From Turritopsis dohrnii (lineage: Eukaryota > Cnidaria > Hydrozoa > Anthoathecata > Oceaniidae), in NCBI GenBank assembly GCA_027922465.2, contig BQMF02000260.1:248001-312000 (forward strand): a DNA stretch of 64,000 nucleotides. Reading direction: 5' to 3'. Below are positions 43,999-54,807 of this stretch, in pieces. A program made the position numbers and the translations under genes. Below the pieces are notes generated by a model, which was not told where the DNA came from, made no database searches, and was given only the letters and a program-made list of their open reading frames with translations. Numbering within the stretch: the first letter of the stretch is position 1; the number at the start of each line of letters is the position of its first letter.

Positions 43999-46037
43999 GG
44001 TGGATTCATCCTAACCTGGACATTTTTAAAGAAACAAAATTATTTCAAGTCAGTTTTAATGTTTTTTCAAGATACTATGAAAATTAAAGCAAAAAATGTA
44101 AAAATTTCTTAAAATTCATGATGGCGGCCTCGGCTGCGACCTGATAAATAATAAAATACAACTATAGCCGGTCGGCTCATATTTTCAAAAGTATAAATGG
44201 CTCTGATTTCAAACTTTTAAGAATGATTATTTAAGGGTGGAACAATGTTCTAAAACTTCAAACAGTTGAGATATTTGAACTGTAGCGGTTAAATGGCTGT
44301 CTCTCGGTTAACTTAAATTTTTGGACGAAAAAGATGAACAAAATGTGTTACAGAGCAGAAGTAAATTAAGATTATTGCTTAACTTGAGTTTTAGAACATA
44401 CTTTAGTGTTTTAAGAACATTTCCTGAAAAAATGAAGCAAATTGGACCAGCTGTTCAAAAATTATGAGCCGACCGGCTCAGATGAAATGTGAAAAAGACA
44501 AAAAAACCGTAAAAATCAATAAAGATCTAAATATATGAAAAATATTAAAAACTATCAATAAGACTTCATCTAGAATCCTCCAGCTTCATATGTAGATTTT
44601 TCCATATCAATGTTTTCATCCTGAGTTGTCTTTCTTAAATTTCTTAAAATTTTTCGCTTTTTCAGCTGCGTTGCGGACATAGGTAAGCCGAATGTCGCTA
44701 TCTTAGATTATTTTGAAAAATGTAAACCTTTCGTCATGTGTTCACCAGGCTCAATCCCTATTCCCTTCAAAATATTGTATACTGCTATGGCTCCATCATT
44801 AATCGCTGTATCTAGAACCTTGTCACTATCAATGGAAGCAGCAGTAATTACGCCATTCATAGAGGTGAAACTTCTACTGACACACCCACATCAGTCAAAG
44901 CGTCTCCACGTATAGATGAAGCTGTTGTGGACATACTTTCTGGCACCATTTTGGCTGATTCCTTGAATCTATTATATAAATCTTTTCATAACTGTTAGGG
45001 AGTATGAGTGATGGCATATTTAAGAAGCAACAAAGCTTCAATGTTCATGTTCAACTCCAACTTGTCTACGTGCATAAACAGTTCTGACGTTTACGTCATA
45101 AAACTTTCGACCATCTTTGTGTTTCTTTTCGGATAATCCAAGTTGCTTTGAGGTGAAAAATGCACAAGTTCTACCTTTCAGTTGTAAGAAACTTGCTTAA
45201 ACCTTCTTTTTTACATCAATGTCACTGAGTTCAAGGGATTTCACATCTTTTCATTCAGGACAGCAAAGCGAACTAAAAACATTTGCTAAAAATGGACACC
45301 ACGATATCCCGATATTGATTGGCAATTTTGATAATGATTGATACAGGAGCACTTTGTATTTCAATGTCAATGATCTTTGAAGCAGAGGCTGACATAATTA
45401 TGGCTTCAGATGATTTAGTAGTTTCATCATGATTATCTTTTTTGCCAAAAACAGTTTTTACATCAGCACATCATTGCTGACTTCTTCCCATGATACTTTC
45501 GCTTTTTCGAATAATATTTCTTACTGCTTGCTTTTGAACAACTGCCAGTATTTCCAGTGCCTCTTCTCCTTTGATTTGGGGTATCTTTATCCGTTCAAAA
45601 CAGATAACAAAGAGTAAAAATGCAATGCAGGATGTTCACAAACTGTGCTTCCAGCTTCTTGTGGTCAGAATATCAGTCTCTTTTCCTGATATATTCGTGC
45701 TTTTTACATGAATGCAATGTCATCAGAGCAAAGTAGACTTATTCCTTTACGGATGGACGGAAAACCGAACGGAGAAAGTCTGTCAAACTGCAGCCAAACA
45801 CACTCTATAAATCTTACCCCAAACAATTTTTTCAATTTTTTTTGCTTAATTTTTTTAACGACCTTCAATAAAATCCATTTATTAGTTTGACTGTCAATAT
45901 TGAGCCAAAATGAATGCCATATTCTGATTCTGCGATAAATTTTGATTAAAATAGATGTATTAGGAAGCACATTCAGAAAAAATCACATTTTTTAAAATTT
46001 TGACTTAAAATGTGATTTGAGTTAGGATGAATCCACC
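43999..46037 (-). mobile_element. Kolobok-like DNA transposon, TSD TTAA, decayed
   Basis: The ends GGTGGATTCATCCTAAC (left) and inverse (right) are flanked by TTAA at 43995-43998 and 46038-46041. TTAA duplication is used by Kolobok and piggyBac. The minus-strand protein remains (see next entry) favour the Kolobok / animal 'Mutator-like transposase' type. Confidence 0.72.
44700..45170 (-). pseudogene. Decayed Kolobok/Mutator-like transposase pieces
   Basis: On the minus strand, about 45050-45170 reads FFTSKQLGLSEKKHKDGRKF then YDVNVRTVYARRQVGVEHE. About 44880-44980 has ESAKMVPESMSTTASSIRG and ALTDVGVSV in another frame. About 44715-44865 has MNGVITAASIDSDKVLD and DGAIAVYNILKGIGIEPGEH. The blocks follow the order of the animal transposase family I associate with Kolobok, but frameshifts and stops separate them. 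Confidence 0.6.
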
Positions 46038-46101
46038 TTAATCAGAGCTACCCCATCTAGTATCTGGCGACCCTTAAAATTAATTTTCATTGTTAAAAAA
46101 T

Positions 46102-46604
46102 TCACCCAATAACGTCAGAAACTTTTTCTTTGTTTCTGTTTCTCGTATTCGCAGAGGCAAGTCGTTGTAAGATTTTACCCCGTTGAAAAAGAAACTTTTT
46201 CGAGAAGTTTGATAGCAGGAAGTCGTATGAGTTTCTTTTGATTTCTTGTGTGATTATCCAGCAGTTCAAAATAGTTGATAAAGCTTGGACAAGTGCATCC
46301 AGACAGACAATCAAACACCTGGCTGCAAATTCTTTTCCTGGCCAGAATTTTCAATTGTTGGGTGCTTTCTTTGTAGAATTGCGTCCAAATGTTAGTTCAT
46401 TTGCTCGGCTGTCAAATGACGATACCTTGTTGTTCTGTGTTTTATTAAGTCATAGGGTCAGGATCGAGTAGTAAGTAAATAATGGCCGCCTGTGTGAGAT
46501 GAGATCGGATCCTCGTGAGCAGATATAGCCTACCTGACGCTTTCTTAAAAGCAGATACGAAATGTTCAGTAAGTGACAACGACTGGTCTTATTTGATACC
46601 AAGA
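46102..46604 (-). pseudogene. 3' part of a LINE reverse transcriptase ORF, beyond the pogo insertion
   Basis: Reading minus strand from the TA at 46605: KYLG-type residues, then LSLTEHFVSAFKKASGRLYL, LTRIRSHLTQAA and, further on, NCWIITQEIKRNSYDFLLSN ending KVSDVIG. It is the direct continuation of the LINE at 54808-56640; joining at the TA restores SSYKYLGI. Several stops and a frameshift show the LINE was already decayed. Confidence 0.78.
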
Positions 46605-47876
46605 TACCTTATTACACAAAATGTACACTACATGTTTACTTTGCGCCAGAAACTAACGCGGTCAATCAACGCGGATCGAGACCCATGTGTCTTAAAGTGT
46701 GCAGTATTTAACGCGGTGGAATTTTAAAAAAAAAAAAAAAAAAAAAGAATGAAAGAGAAATGATTGAAACCAATAACTTTTTTTTTCATCACTAACATTA
46801 ACAAAACGGATTTAAATTTACACTAATAACACGTTCAGCTCGAGTTTGATTAACAGTATCCGTAATTCCAGCTGCTTTCCACCCATTTTTGATGATATCT
46901 TGTCCCTTTGGAGACTTGAGGTATCGATAAACATCTGTCATTATGTTGGCGTGATGTGGCTTTAATGTTGACAGACGTAGGTCAACTTTTATAGTGGTTA
47001 CGTCACGATCAGGATCTAATTTGAGAGCTTCCATTATCGAAGAGGTGAAGTATTCACTAAATGCTTTTTTCTCAAACTTTTTCAAACTTCCATTTGTGGT
47101 CAGATCTAAAGGTTGTAACAAATGCGTCATGTTTTTTGGTACCATAATAGTTTGAATACCGTAACTAGAAAGAAGATCCAAAACTTTATAGGGGTGGATT
47201 GGCTTTAAAAGCATCCCATATGAGAAGGCTGTTTTGGTCACTTGATAGACCTTTTACTTCTTTCACCTTTTTAATGTATGGAACCAGCACCTTCTCGATA
47301 AGAGAAATAGTCTCCTTTTCATTGCTCCAATGTTTTTCGTTGTAGGATAAGCAGAAACCAGCAGGAAAATCATAATGCGGGAGCGATCTTTCTGTTTTCC
47401 CTATGTAGATTAGTTGAAATGGTAAGACTGTTCCATCATATGACTCGCAAACCGTCATGGTTATGCTTCTCTTGTCGGTAGAACCAGCTTTACAAATGTG
47501 CTTCTCTCCCTTAGCTGCCATGGTTATACTATCGGTTGCGACAAATTTTGACGGGGTTTGGTCGGCATTTATTATCAGCTCATCTGGGATATTATGAAGC
47601 AACATTTTCTGTGAAATTTCGTGAAGGAACTGCGTCTTGATTTCATTCCACAAAGAACGTGTTATAACTGGTGTTGAAGTGGTAGCTGCCCGGCGTGAAA
47701 ATTTCATGCGTTGATACAGTGACCTTGTCCAAGAAGATCGAGTTACTTCAAAGTTGATATATCTACCAAACTTTTCAGGACTGGCTTGCACTAACCCCAT
47801 CAATACTCCTCGGACAACATGTTGATTTATCCCTGCCCCAGCTGTTCGGAGGGATATTATCATCGATCGTAGCTTT

Positions 47877-47963
47877 TGTTACGTAATATAGGCCACGTGC
47901 GCCATACCTTTGTAAAATTTATCTTTTTGTTTGTGAAATACACAGTCCTCACGAGATCTTACA
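47877..47963 (+). repeat. 5' LTR of the BEL/Pao element
   Basis: 87 bp, TG...CA, identical to 53210-53296 by eye. Very short for an LTR. Confidence 0.95.
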
Positions 47964-47982
47964 TGGTCAACACGAGCCGGAT
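47964..47982 (+). promoter_or_regulatory. Putative BEL/Pao primer-binding site
   Basis: TGGTCAACACGAGCCGGAT begins directly at the LTR edge with TGG, as expected for pairing with a tRNA 3' CCA end. I cannot name the tRNA. Confidence 0.5.
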
Positions 47983-48013
47983 TTTGATTTGATCTATAGA
48001 CTAAGAAAACAAG

Positions 48014-51000
48014 TTGAAAGAACTTAACGATAAAATTCTTGACAAGATCGATCCAGAAGAATTTGAACAAGAACTGACAACGAATATCGAATTTGAAATT
48101 AAAGTTCAAAGACTAGAAGAACGTGTTAAAACATTTTCCACAACACTACGTAACACAAGTGAATCCACCACCTCAGTAGTAAATTCCAATGTCAAACTGC
48201 CCAAGATATTGTTAAAGAAATTCACAGGAGAACCGACCGAATGGACTTCCTTTTATGAAACATTTGTTGCGGCAGTGCACAACAACGAAACAATTAGCAA
48301 TGTGGAAAAATTTACATACCTGAAGAGCTATGTTGAAAAAGAGGCTCTTAATGTCATTCAAGGATTCGCGCTGACTGGGGAGAATTACGAGAAAGCTCTT
48401 GAATTATTGAAAGAAAGATTTGGAAACAAGAAGCTTATAATTTCAACACACATGAATAACCTATTAAAACTAAAACCGATATCGTCAGAGCGTGACGTAA
48501 AAGGACTCCGAAGGTTATACGATTCTATCGAAGCACAGACACGAAGCTTAGACAGTTTGGGGGTAGAGAGCGAAAATTATGGAGCGTTGTTATCACCAAT
48601 TATCATGGAAAAAATTCCGCAACAAATACGATTGATAGTCAGCCGTCAAATGAAAGAGTGGGACATGAAAACGCTGTTGAAGATTATCAGAGAGGAACTT
48701 GAAGCACGAGAAGCAAGCGCAACATCATACAAAAGCTACGACGAAGAGAGTGGTAAGAATGCTTTTACAGGGAATGAGTTTTTTACTGCGTCCAATTTAT
48801 ATTCGGGTACCCCGTCCTGTGTTTTTTGTGAAGGTCTGCATTACTCGGATAAGTGTTCGATCGTTAGTGACGTGGAAGCACGGAAGGGAATTTTGAGGAA
48901 GGGAGGTCGATGCTTTTTGTGTTTAAAACCAGGTCATTTGATGAGAAATTGCAATCGAAAGAAACCTTGTTTTTACTGTAAAGAAAAGTCTCACAACTCA
49001 GCAATTTGTTCGAAACCACAACAGGTTACTACAAACACCTGTCATTCAAATGAAAATGAGGATTCCCACAGCGTACACGTACGAAACTCACGTTTTCTAT
49101 TGCAAACCGCTGAAGCCTTTGTTTGGAATCACAATCACACAAGGAAATTGAGAGTACGAGTATTACTTGATTCTGGATCACAACGCACCTATATCTCTAA
49201 TCGTGTGAAAAACTTTTTGAACTTACAAAGCCTGGGTAAACAAAAATTATCGGTTCTCACTTTTGGAAACAAACAAGCTCAACCACAAAACACAACCGTT
49301 GTCGCATTTTCTATGACAAATTTGAAAGAATCGGAAAAAATGTCGCTCACTGCGTTATGCATTCCATTCATTTGCTCACCATTAAACGATCAGGACATTG
49401 AGTCTGCTAAAGTGTTCGAACATTTGAAGGGGTTAGAGTTAGCGGACAGTGGGAAGGGAAATTTTGAAATTGATGTTTTGATCGGAAATGATTATTATTG
49501 GTCGGTAATGACGGGAAGCGTTATTCGAGGTGAGAAAGGGCCTACTGCGATGAGTTCGAAACTAGGGTGGATATTGAGTGGCTCCATTCCGGGAAGACGT
49601 GGGATGGATGGGTCGTCTAGTTCGAATTTTGTACACACTTTAAGGGTAGATTTGGAAGCTACAAACACACTAGATGAACAAATACACAAATTTTGGGATT
49701 TCGAAACACTTGGTATAACAGTACAAGAACAAAGTAAAATTGAAACTGTCGTGGAGAATATCACGCTAAACAACGAAGGCCGATACGAAGTGTCTCTACC
49801 GTTTAAGGAAAATCATCCATTTCTTCCCGATAACTACACAACTTGTGAGAAACAGTTGATTCGTTTGCATAAAAATTTGAAGAAAAATCCCGAGCTTCTA
49901 AAGGCCTATGATGACATAATCAAGAAGCAGCGAGCGACTGGAGTTATAGAAACGGTAGATGATCCCGGTGAGTTTGGAGAAACACATTATTTACCCCATC
50001 ATGGCGTCATACGACCAGACAGAGAAACAACTAAGTTACGGGTGGTCTTCAATGCATCTTCAAAACCATCAGTGTCATCACCAAGTCTAAACGATTGTTT
50101 GTATAAAGGACCGCAGTTGACACCCTTGTTATACGAAATGCTGTTATTATTTCGCGTTTTCCCCGTTGCTATCACCGCAGACATCGAAAAGGCTTTCCAC
50201 CAAATAAGCGTGAATGAAAAGGAAAGAAACTATCTTCGCTTCCTGTGGTTCCAAGACGCATTTGCCGAATGTCCGAAAATAACCCGAAACCGTTTCGCGA
50301 GAATAGTATTTGGATTGAACAGCTCGCCTTTTTTACTACGGAACACTCCAGAAACATGCCCTAAAATACAATGAAGTTGACCCAGAGTTTGTAATGAAGG
50401 TCATAAAGTCATTTTTTGTCGATGATTTTACAAGTGGGGAATACAACACCGACATCGCGTTTGAACTATATAAAAAACTAAAAATACGATATTTGGAAGG
50501 AAAATTTAATCTACGGAAATGGCGAACAAATGATAAAGAATTGAAACGTCTAATCCTCGAATCGGAGGGAATGTCCCTAAATGAGAACAACACGACAACA
50601 CGTTTAACAGAACAAAAGCACTTGGGAATAATATGGAACAATGAGAGTGACGTGTTACGTTTCAATTTCAATGAAATTATCAAAATCAATGAAAGTTTAA
50701 ATCATTCTAAACGCAATGTTTTGAAAATCTTATCGAGTTTTTACGACCCACTCGGATTGATCCAACCAATTATTGTATCTTTCAAAGTTTTCTTTCAGAC
50801 CCTCTGCAAAGCCAAACTTACTTGGGATGAACAACTACCACTCGAATATTTAAACATCTGGAAATCACTTCTGAATGAACTATACAAACAAAAAACACTC
50901 TCTGTTCCAAGATGTTACACAACAGGTGAGGCCACCGATCCCTGTGTGAAAATAGAGTTGCATGGGTTCAGCGATGCGAGCCCACAAGCATATGGAGCTT

Positions 51001-53188
51001 GTATATATTTGCGAGTCATAAGACAATCTGGACGAATTACCTGTTCATTGATATCAGCGAAATCAAGAGTTGCACCAATGCACCACGTAACCATTCCCCG
51101 ATTAGAGCTGATGGGCAACTTAGTACTAGCAAGATTGTTCGATACCGTGTCAACAGTATTGAAAACTGAATATAAATTCTCGAACATTGTGTTATTGACA
51201 GATTCACAAATAACACTAGCCTGGATTCGTTCCTGTAACAAGGAATACAACACATTTGTCCAAAATCGAGTAGTGGAAATTCGTCGATTAACTTCGATAG
51301 GCTCCTGGCAGTATTGTGAATCTCATAACAATCCCGCTGATCTCATCACAAGATACGAAAAGAATCTAACACAACTACACGACAACAGAATATGGTGGAA
51401 TGGACCATCCTTTCTATCTGATCAAAACAATGAATGGCCGGACAACATAGCACCAAAAATGAAATTGGAGACTTCGAGTTAAAGAAATCATCCGTGACCC
51501 TCAATGTTATCCATGAACGAAAAAACTCGATAAATGAAGTGTTACCCATCGAAAATTTTAGTGACGTCAACAAACTATACCGTATCACCGCTTGGGTCAT
51601 GCGCTTCATTCACAACATCAAAAACAACAAATCCCAAGAACATCCCCGGCTGTCGAAGTTTCTCACAGCACAAGAGATTCGTGCCGCGGAGGATTTATGG
51701 ATAAAAGAAAACCAAAGCACTCTCGTTAGTTTACCACATTACCCACAAATTCAAGATCAACTTGACATTTTCACCGACGAAAATGGAAATAGTCGTTGCA
51801 AGGGCAGATTGGAAAATGCACCAGTGCCATCTGACAGGAAATTCCCTATTCTACTCAATGCAAATCATCGATTAGCAGAATTGATTGTCGTCAAAACTCA
51901 CGAAAGAGTCAAACACATGGGAGTAAAACAAACGTTAACCGAATTGAGGGAACGATTTTGGATTTGCAGTGGCCGAAGTTTCGTCCGAAAAGTGTTACAT
52001 AATTGCGTAATCTGTCGCCGACTCAACAGCAAACCGTACAGCTATCCCAAAACGCCCTCGTTAACTAAGGATCGCCTCAACGATACACGCCCATTTATTG
52101 TAGTCGGGATCGACAATTTTGGACCATTGTTCGTTAGAGAATTACACTCAAGCAAAAAGAATCTCTTCAAAGCGTGGGGTGTGTTATATACATGTGCTGC
52201 TTCACGTGGAATAGTATTAGATTTAGTACCAGACCTATCCGCACCTACCTTCACACAGAGTCTGTCTCGATTCATCTCCCGAAGAGGTTGTCCCGAAATC
52301 GTTATATCGGACAATGGCTCCAATTTCATTGCAGAATACACACAGAAGTTTGCAACAAATCATGGGATATCATGGAAACTAAATCTACCCCTCGCACCAT
52401 GGTATGGCGGATTCTTCGAAAGAATTATCAGAATTGTAAAATCGATCCTGAAAAAGGATTTGAAAACCAGTCGTCTAAACTACGTAGAACTTCAAACATT
52501 GTTTTTGGAAATCGAGAGAATTGTAAATAACCGACCTATCACTTATGTATACTCAGATGACATCGAGTCATGTATCACTCCGAACAATCTTCTATATGGA
52601 CGACGATTAGAATTCCACGCCAGCGGTGAAGTATATTCTGATAGCCCAGCACTGGACATAAATTCCTATACCAAGAAAATGGAAGCAATAATCAACCACG
52701 TCTGGGACAGATGGAGAAAGGAATATTTGTCAGAGCTGAGAGAGCATCACAAAATGATTAGGAAAAAGGAACGATGCTTGATACATATTGGAGATGTTGT
52801 AATAGTTCAGGAAGATTTTTTGCCAAGACACTTGTGGAGGTTGGGTCTGGTTGTTGGTTTAGTGAAGGGTAAGGATGAGGTAGTTCGAGGTGGCGAGGTA
52901 AAAATTGGAAGGACGGGGTCCGTAATAAAAAGGCCAGTAAATAAACTCTATCCTGTAGAGTATTTTCAGAACGGCAATAAAGAAATGGGAGAAGATTGTG
53001 TTGAACAGCCCGACGAGCAAGTCAACGACGAAGGAAATCCAACGAAAAAATCGACGAATAAAGACGATGAGAGAACGAAACAATCCGAACCTCCAACAAA
53101 GAAATCGACGAATACTCAAGAAAGAAGATGTTTCGAGCGAGAAACAAAAACTTATTCACTTCGAAGTCGAAACAGAACTGATTGTTGA
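48014..53188 (+). pseudogene. BEL/Pao gag-pol polyprotein with two frameshifts
   Basis: Three overlapping frames. 48014-50374: DUF1759-type Gag (KFTGEPTEWTSFYETFVAAV), zinc knuckles (CFLCLKPGHLMRNC, CFYCKEKSHNSAIC), DUF1758 protease (VLLDSGSQRTYIS) and the start of RT. 50394-51482: SFFVDDFTSGE (RT catalytic) and the A17/RNase H region with LLTDSQITLAWI. 51434-53188: integrase zinc segment (HERVKHMG...CVICRR), core with DNFGPLF and ISDNGSNF, and the DUF5641 tail. Frame changes fall in a T-run near 50330 and an A-run near 51455. No ATG opens the first frame (TAA at 48002, first codon TTG). Either a dead copy or base-calling errors. Confidence 0.9.
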
Positions 53189-53209
53189 GCCCCAACATTG
53201 GTGGGGGAA

Positions 53210-53296
53210 TGTTACGTAATATAGGCCACGTGCGCCATACCTTTGTAAAATTTATCTTTTTGTTTGTGAAATACACAGTCCTCACGAGATCTTACA
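53210..53296 (+). repeat. 3' LTR of the BEL/Pao element
   Basis: 87 bp, preceded by GGTGGGGGA-like purines (53199-53208) and followed by GCTTT. Confidence 0.95.
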
Positions 53297-53940
53297 GCTT
53301 TGTATCAAGCTCAACATCCAGTAATAGGGGTCTGCCCCGTTTATGCCCAATCGTTAGAGCGGTTTCACCGTTTGATTTTTCCTTTTCTTTCAAACTTTCT
53401 CTGTATCTCTTAACCCAAGGTCGGACTGTACTTTCATTTAAGTTTGGAAAACTTTTCCGGAACTTTCTAACTGCGGCTGCGTTTCCATGCGTCAATGCAT
53501 ATTTAGCTATTTCTTGTTTTTCTTTCTCACCATAAGCAGAGCGTTTTTTGTTTACAGTCACATTCAAAGTACTTTGAACACTTTGTACTTCTTTTACTGT
53601 AATGTTTTCCGGTAGATTCACCGTTAAAGATTCACATACTTCGGATAACTTCTTTCCATCCTTCGAATTTTTCTGAATAATGATAATGATAATATAACAG
53701 CGTTACGTTAGCAGAAAAAACATTCGTTCATGTTACGTTTGTAGCAAAAAACATTCGATTTCGTGAGTACAAATTGCTCTCCTTCGTTTTGTTTTTCTAC
53801 AAAATAAAACAAGGAAATTTCCACTGAAGCTCTGCAATGAAGCGTACTTTTTTAATGACGTTGCATTCGAACGATCTTTGCATGCATTCGAAATTGAAAC
53901 TCTTTTCTTTCATCATTGTATTTTACCATGCTGAAGGGTA

Positions 53941-54534
53941 TTGCTGATATTGATCGAGGTACAAGGTCGCATTGCATTGGTTAATGAAATGGCTGATAAA
54001 TTTCAGTTTTTCACTGCACTAAGAGGATTCCATGTGTACTCAAATACTGTGAATTGGGTTCCGTATAAGGGACAAAATATAATTTTCAAACGCGAATATA
54101 ATAACAAACACGACAGATTTGCAGTAGCTGGTAGAACCCCGTTAAAAGGTCATATTGGACCCATAACTGTTGGCCATGTTCCTAGAGAGCTTTCTAGGTA
54201 CACATGGTTTGCCATACAAGAAGGAGCGAAATTCGAAGCTACCGTAGAAGATACAAAATCAAGACCATCTCCTTTGGTACAAGGTGGGCTGGAGATACGA
54301 ATCAAAGTCAAAGTTGTTTGGCCTGATGTTGAAAAACTTTCTATATATAAATCCAAAGTTGAGGAAGTAAAATATCCTATGGATGGATATTACGTGGATG
54401 ATTCCAAGGAGATTATAAACGAACTCGGGGTTCACGAAGTCGAAGAAGATTACAGCGATGATGAGGAACCGGGAGATCTAATTGAAGCGAGCCAAAGCAA
54501 TTACGACGAAGACGACCTTCAAATTATTGGCTAA
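53941..54534 (+). CDS. HIRAN-domain accessory protein of the pogo transposon
   Basis: 197 codons from the first ATG; an internal ATG at 53989 (MADKFQFFTALRGFH) is an equally good start. The core fits a HIRAN domain: ALRGFHVY, then KGQNIIFKREYNNKHDRFAV, then TVGHVPRELSR, then GAKFEATV, and a downstream GGLEIRIKVKVVW strand. After residue 130 comes an acidic tail (EVEEDYSDDEEPGD). HIRAN domains bind DNA ends and are found in HLTF/Rad5 remodellers and as stand-alone proteins. The frame is complete with no lesions. It lies between the transposase start (53621) and the right inverted repeat, so it is cargo of the transposon. Role in transposition is inference. Confidence 0.82.
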   Translation: MLILIEVQGRIALVNEMADKFQFFTALRGFHVYSNTVNWVPYKGQNIIFKREYNNKHDRFAVAGRTPLKGHIGPITVGHVPRELSRYTWFAIQEGAKFEATVEDTKSRPSPLVQGGLEIRIKVKVVWPDVEKLSIYKSKVEEVKYPMDGYYVDDSKEIINELGVHEVEEDYSDDEEPGDLIEASQSNYDEDDLQIIG

Positions 54535-54807
54535 AATTATACTGTTCTTTTTTTATTTGTCTATTATTAGTATTTTAATTATTATTTTAATAGATATTTG
54601 ATGTCAGTTCATTTGTCATTCATTTGTTACTTCACCTCGGTGATTTTCCCAAAAATGGAATTTAGAAAAGCGAGTTTTTTTAACACACACCAGAAATTAA
54701 CACCGGGGAAATTAACACGGGACAGAAATTAAGGGTGGTTTTTATTAACGCGAATCCAAGCCATCCGCGTTAATAACATCACAGTGTACATTTTGTGTAA
54801 TAAGGTA

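Larger units (their letters stand above)
47877..53296 (+). mobile_element. BEL/Pao LTR retrotransposon, TSD GCTTT
   Basis: 5,420 bp with 87-bp LTRs that look identical (TGTTACGTAATATAGG...ATCTTACA) and target duplication GCTTT at 47872-47876 and 53297-53301. The coding order Gag-PR-RT-RH-IN with BEL-specific domains supports the class. It sits inside the pogo transposase gene, opposite in orientation. Confidence 0.95.
46798..53621 (-). pseudogene. Pogo-type transposase split by BEL/Pao and a frameshift
   Basis: N-terminal piece 53292-53621: a Psq/CENP-B-like helix-turn-helix (GEKEKQEIAKYALTHGNAAA, STVRPWVKRYRESL) and an AT-hook-like KRGRP. After the BEL insertion the frame resumes at 47876 and runs to about 47186. 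It has ELIINADQTPSKF (first Asp), KRSITMTVCESYDGTVLPFQ and LLIWDAFKA (second Asp). Then a one-base shift in CCACCCCTATAAAG moves it to the frame of 46798-47241, which holds MVPKNMTHLLQPLD (third acidic residue region) and the C-terminus. Order and residues are those of pogo/Tigger DDE_1 transposases. Confidence 0.88.
46607..54805 (-). mobile_element. Pogo-type DNA transposon with HIRAN accessory gene, TSD TA, interrupted by BEL/Pao
   Basis: Perfect 23-bp ends starting CCTTATTACACAAAATGTAC (46607-46629 and inverse 54783-54805) are flanked by TA, inside a LINE. Subterminal AACGCGG-type repeats lie next to both ends. Without the BEL insertion the element is about 2.77 kb. It encodes a DDE transposase (minus) and, divergently, a HIRAN-domain protein (plus) that lies wholly between the transposase start and the right end. 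Confidence 0.9.
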
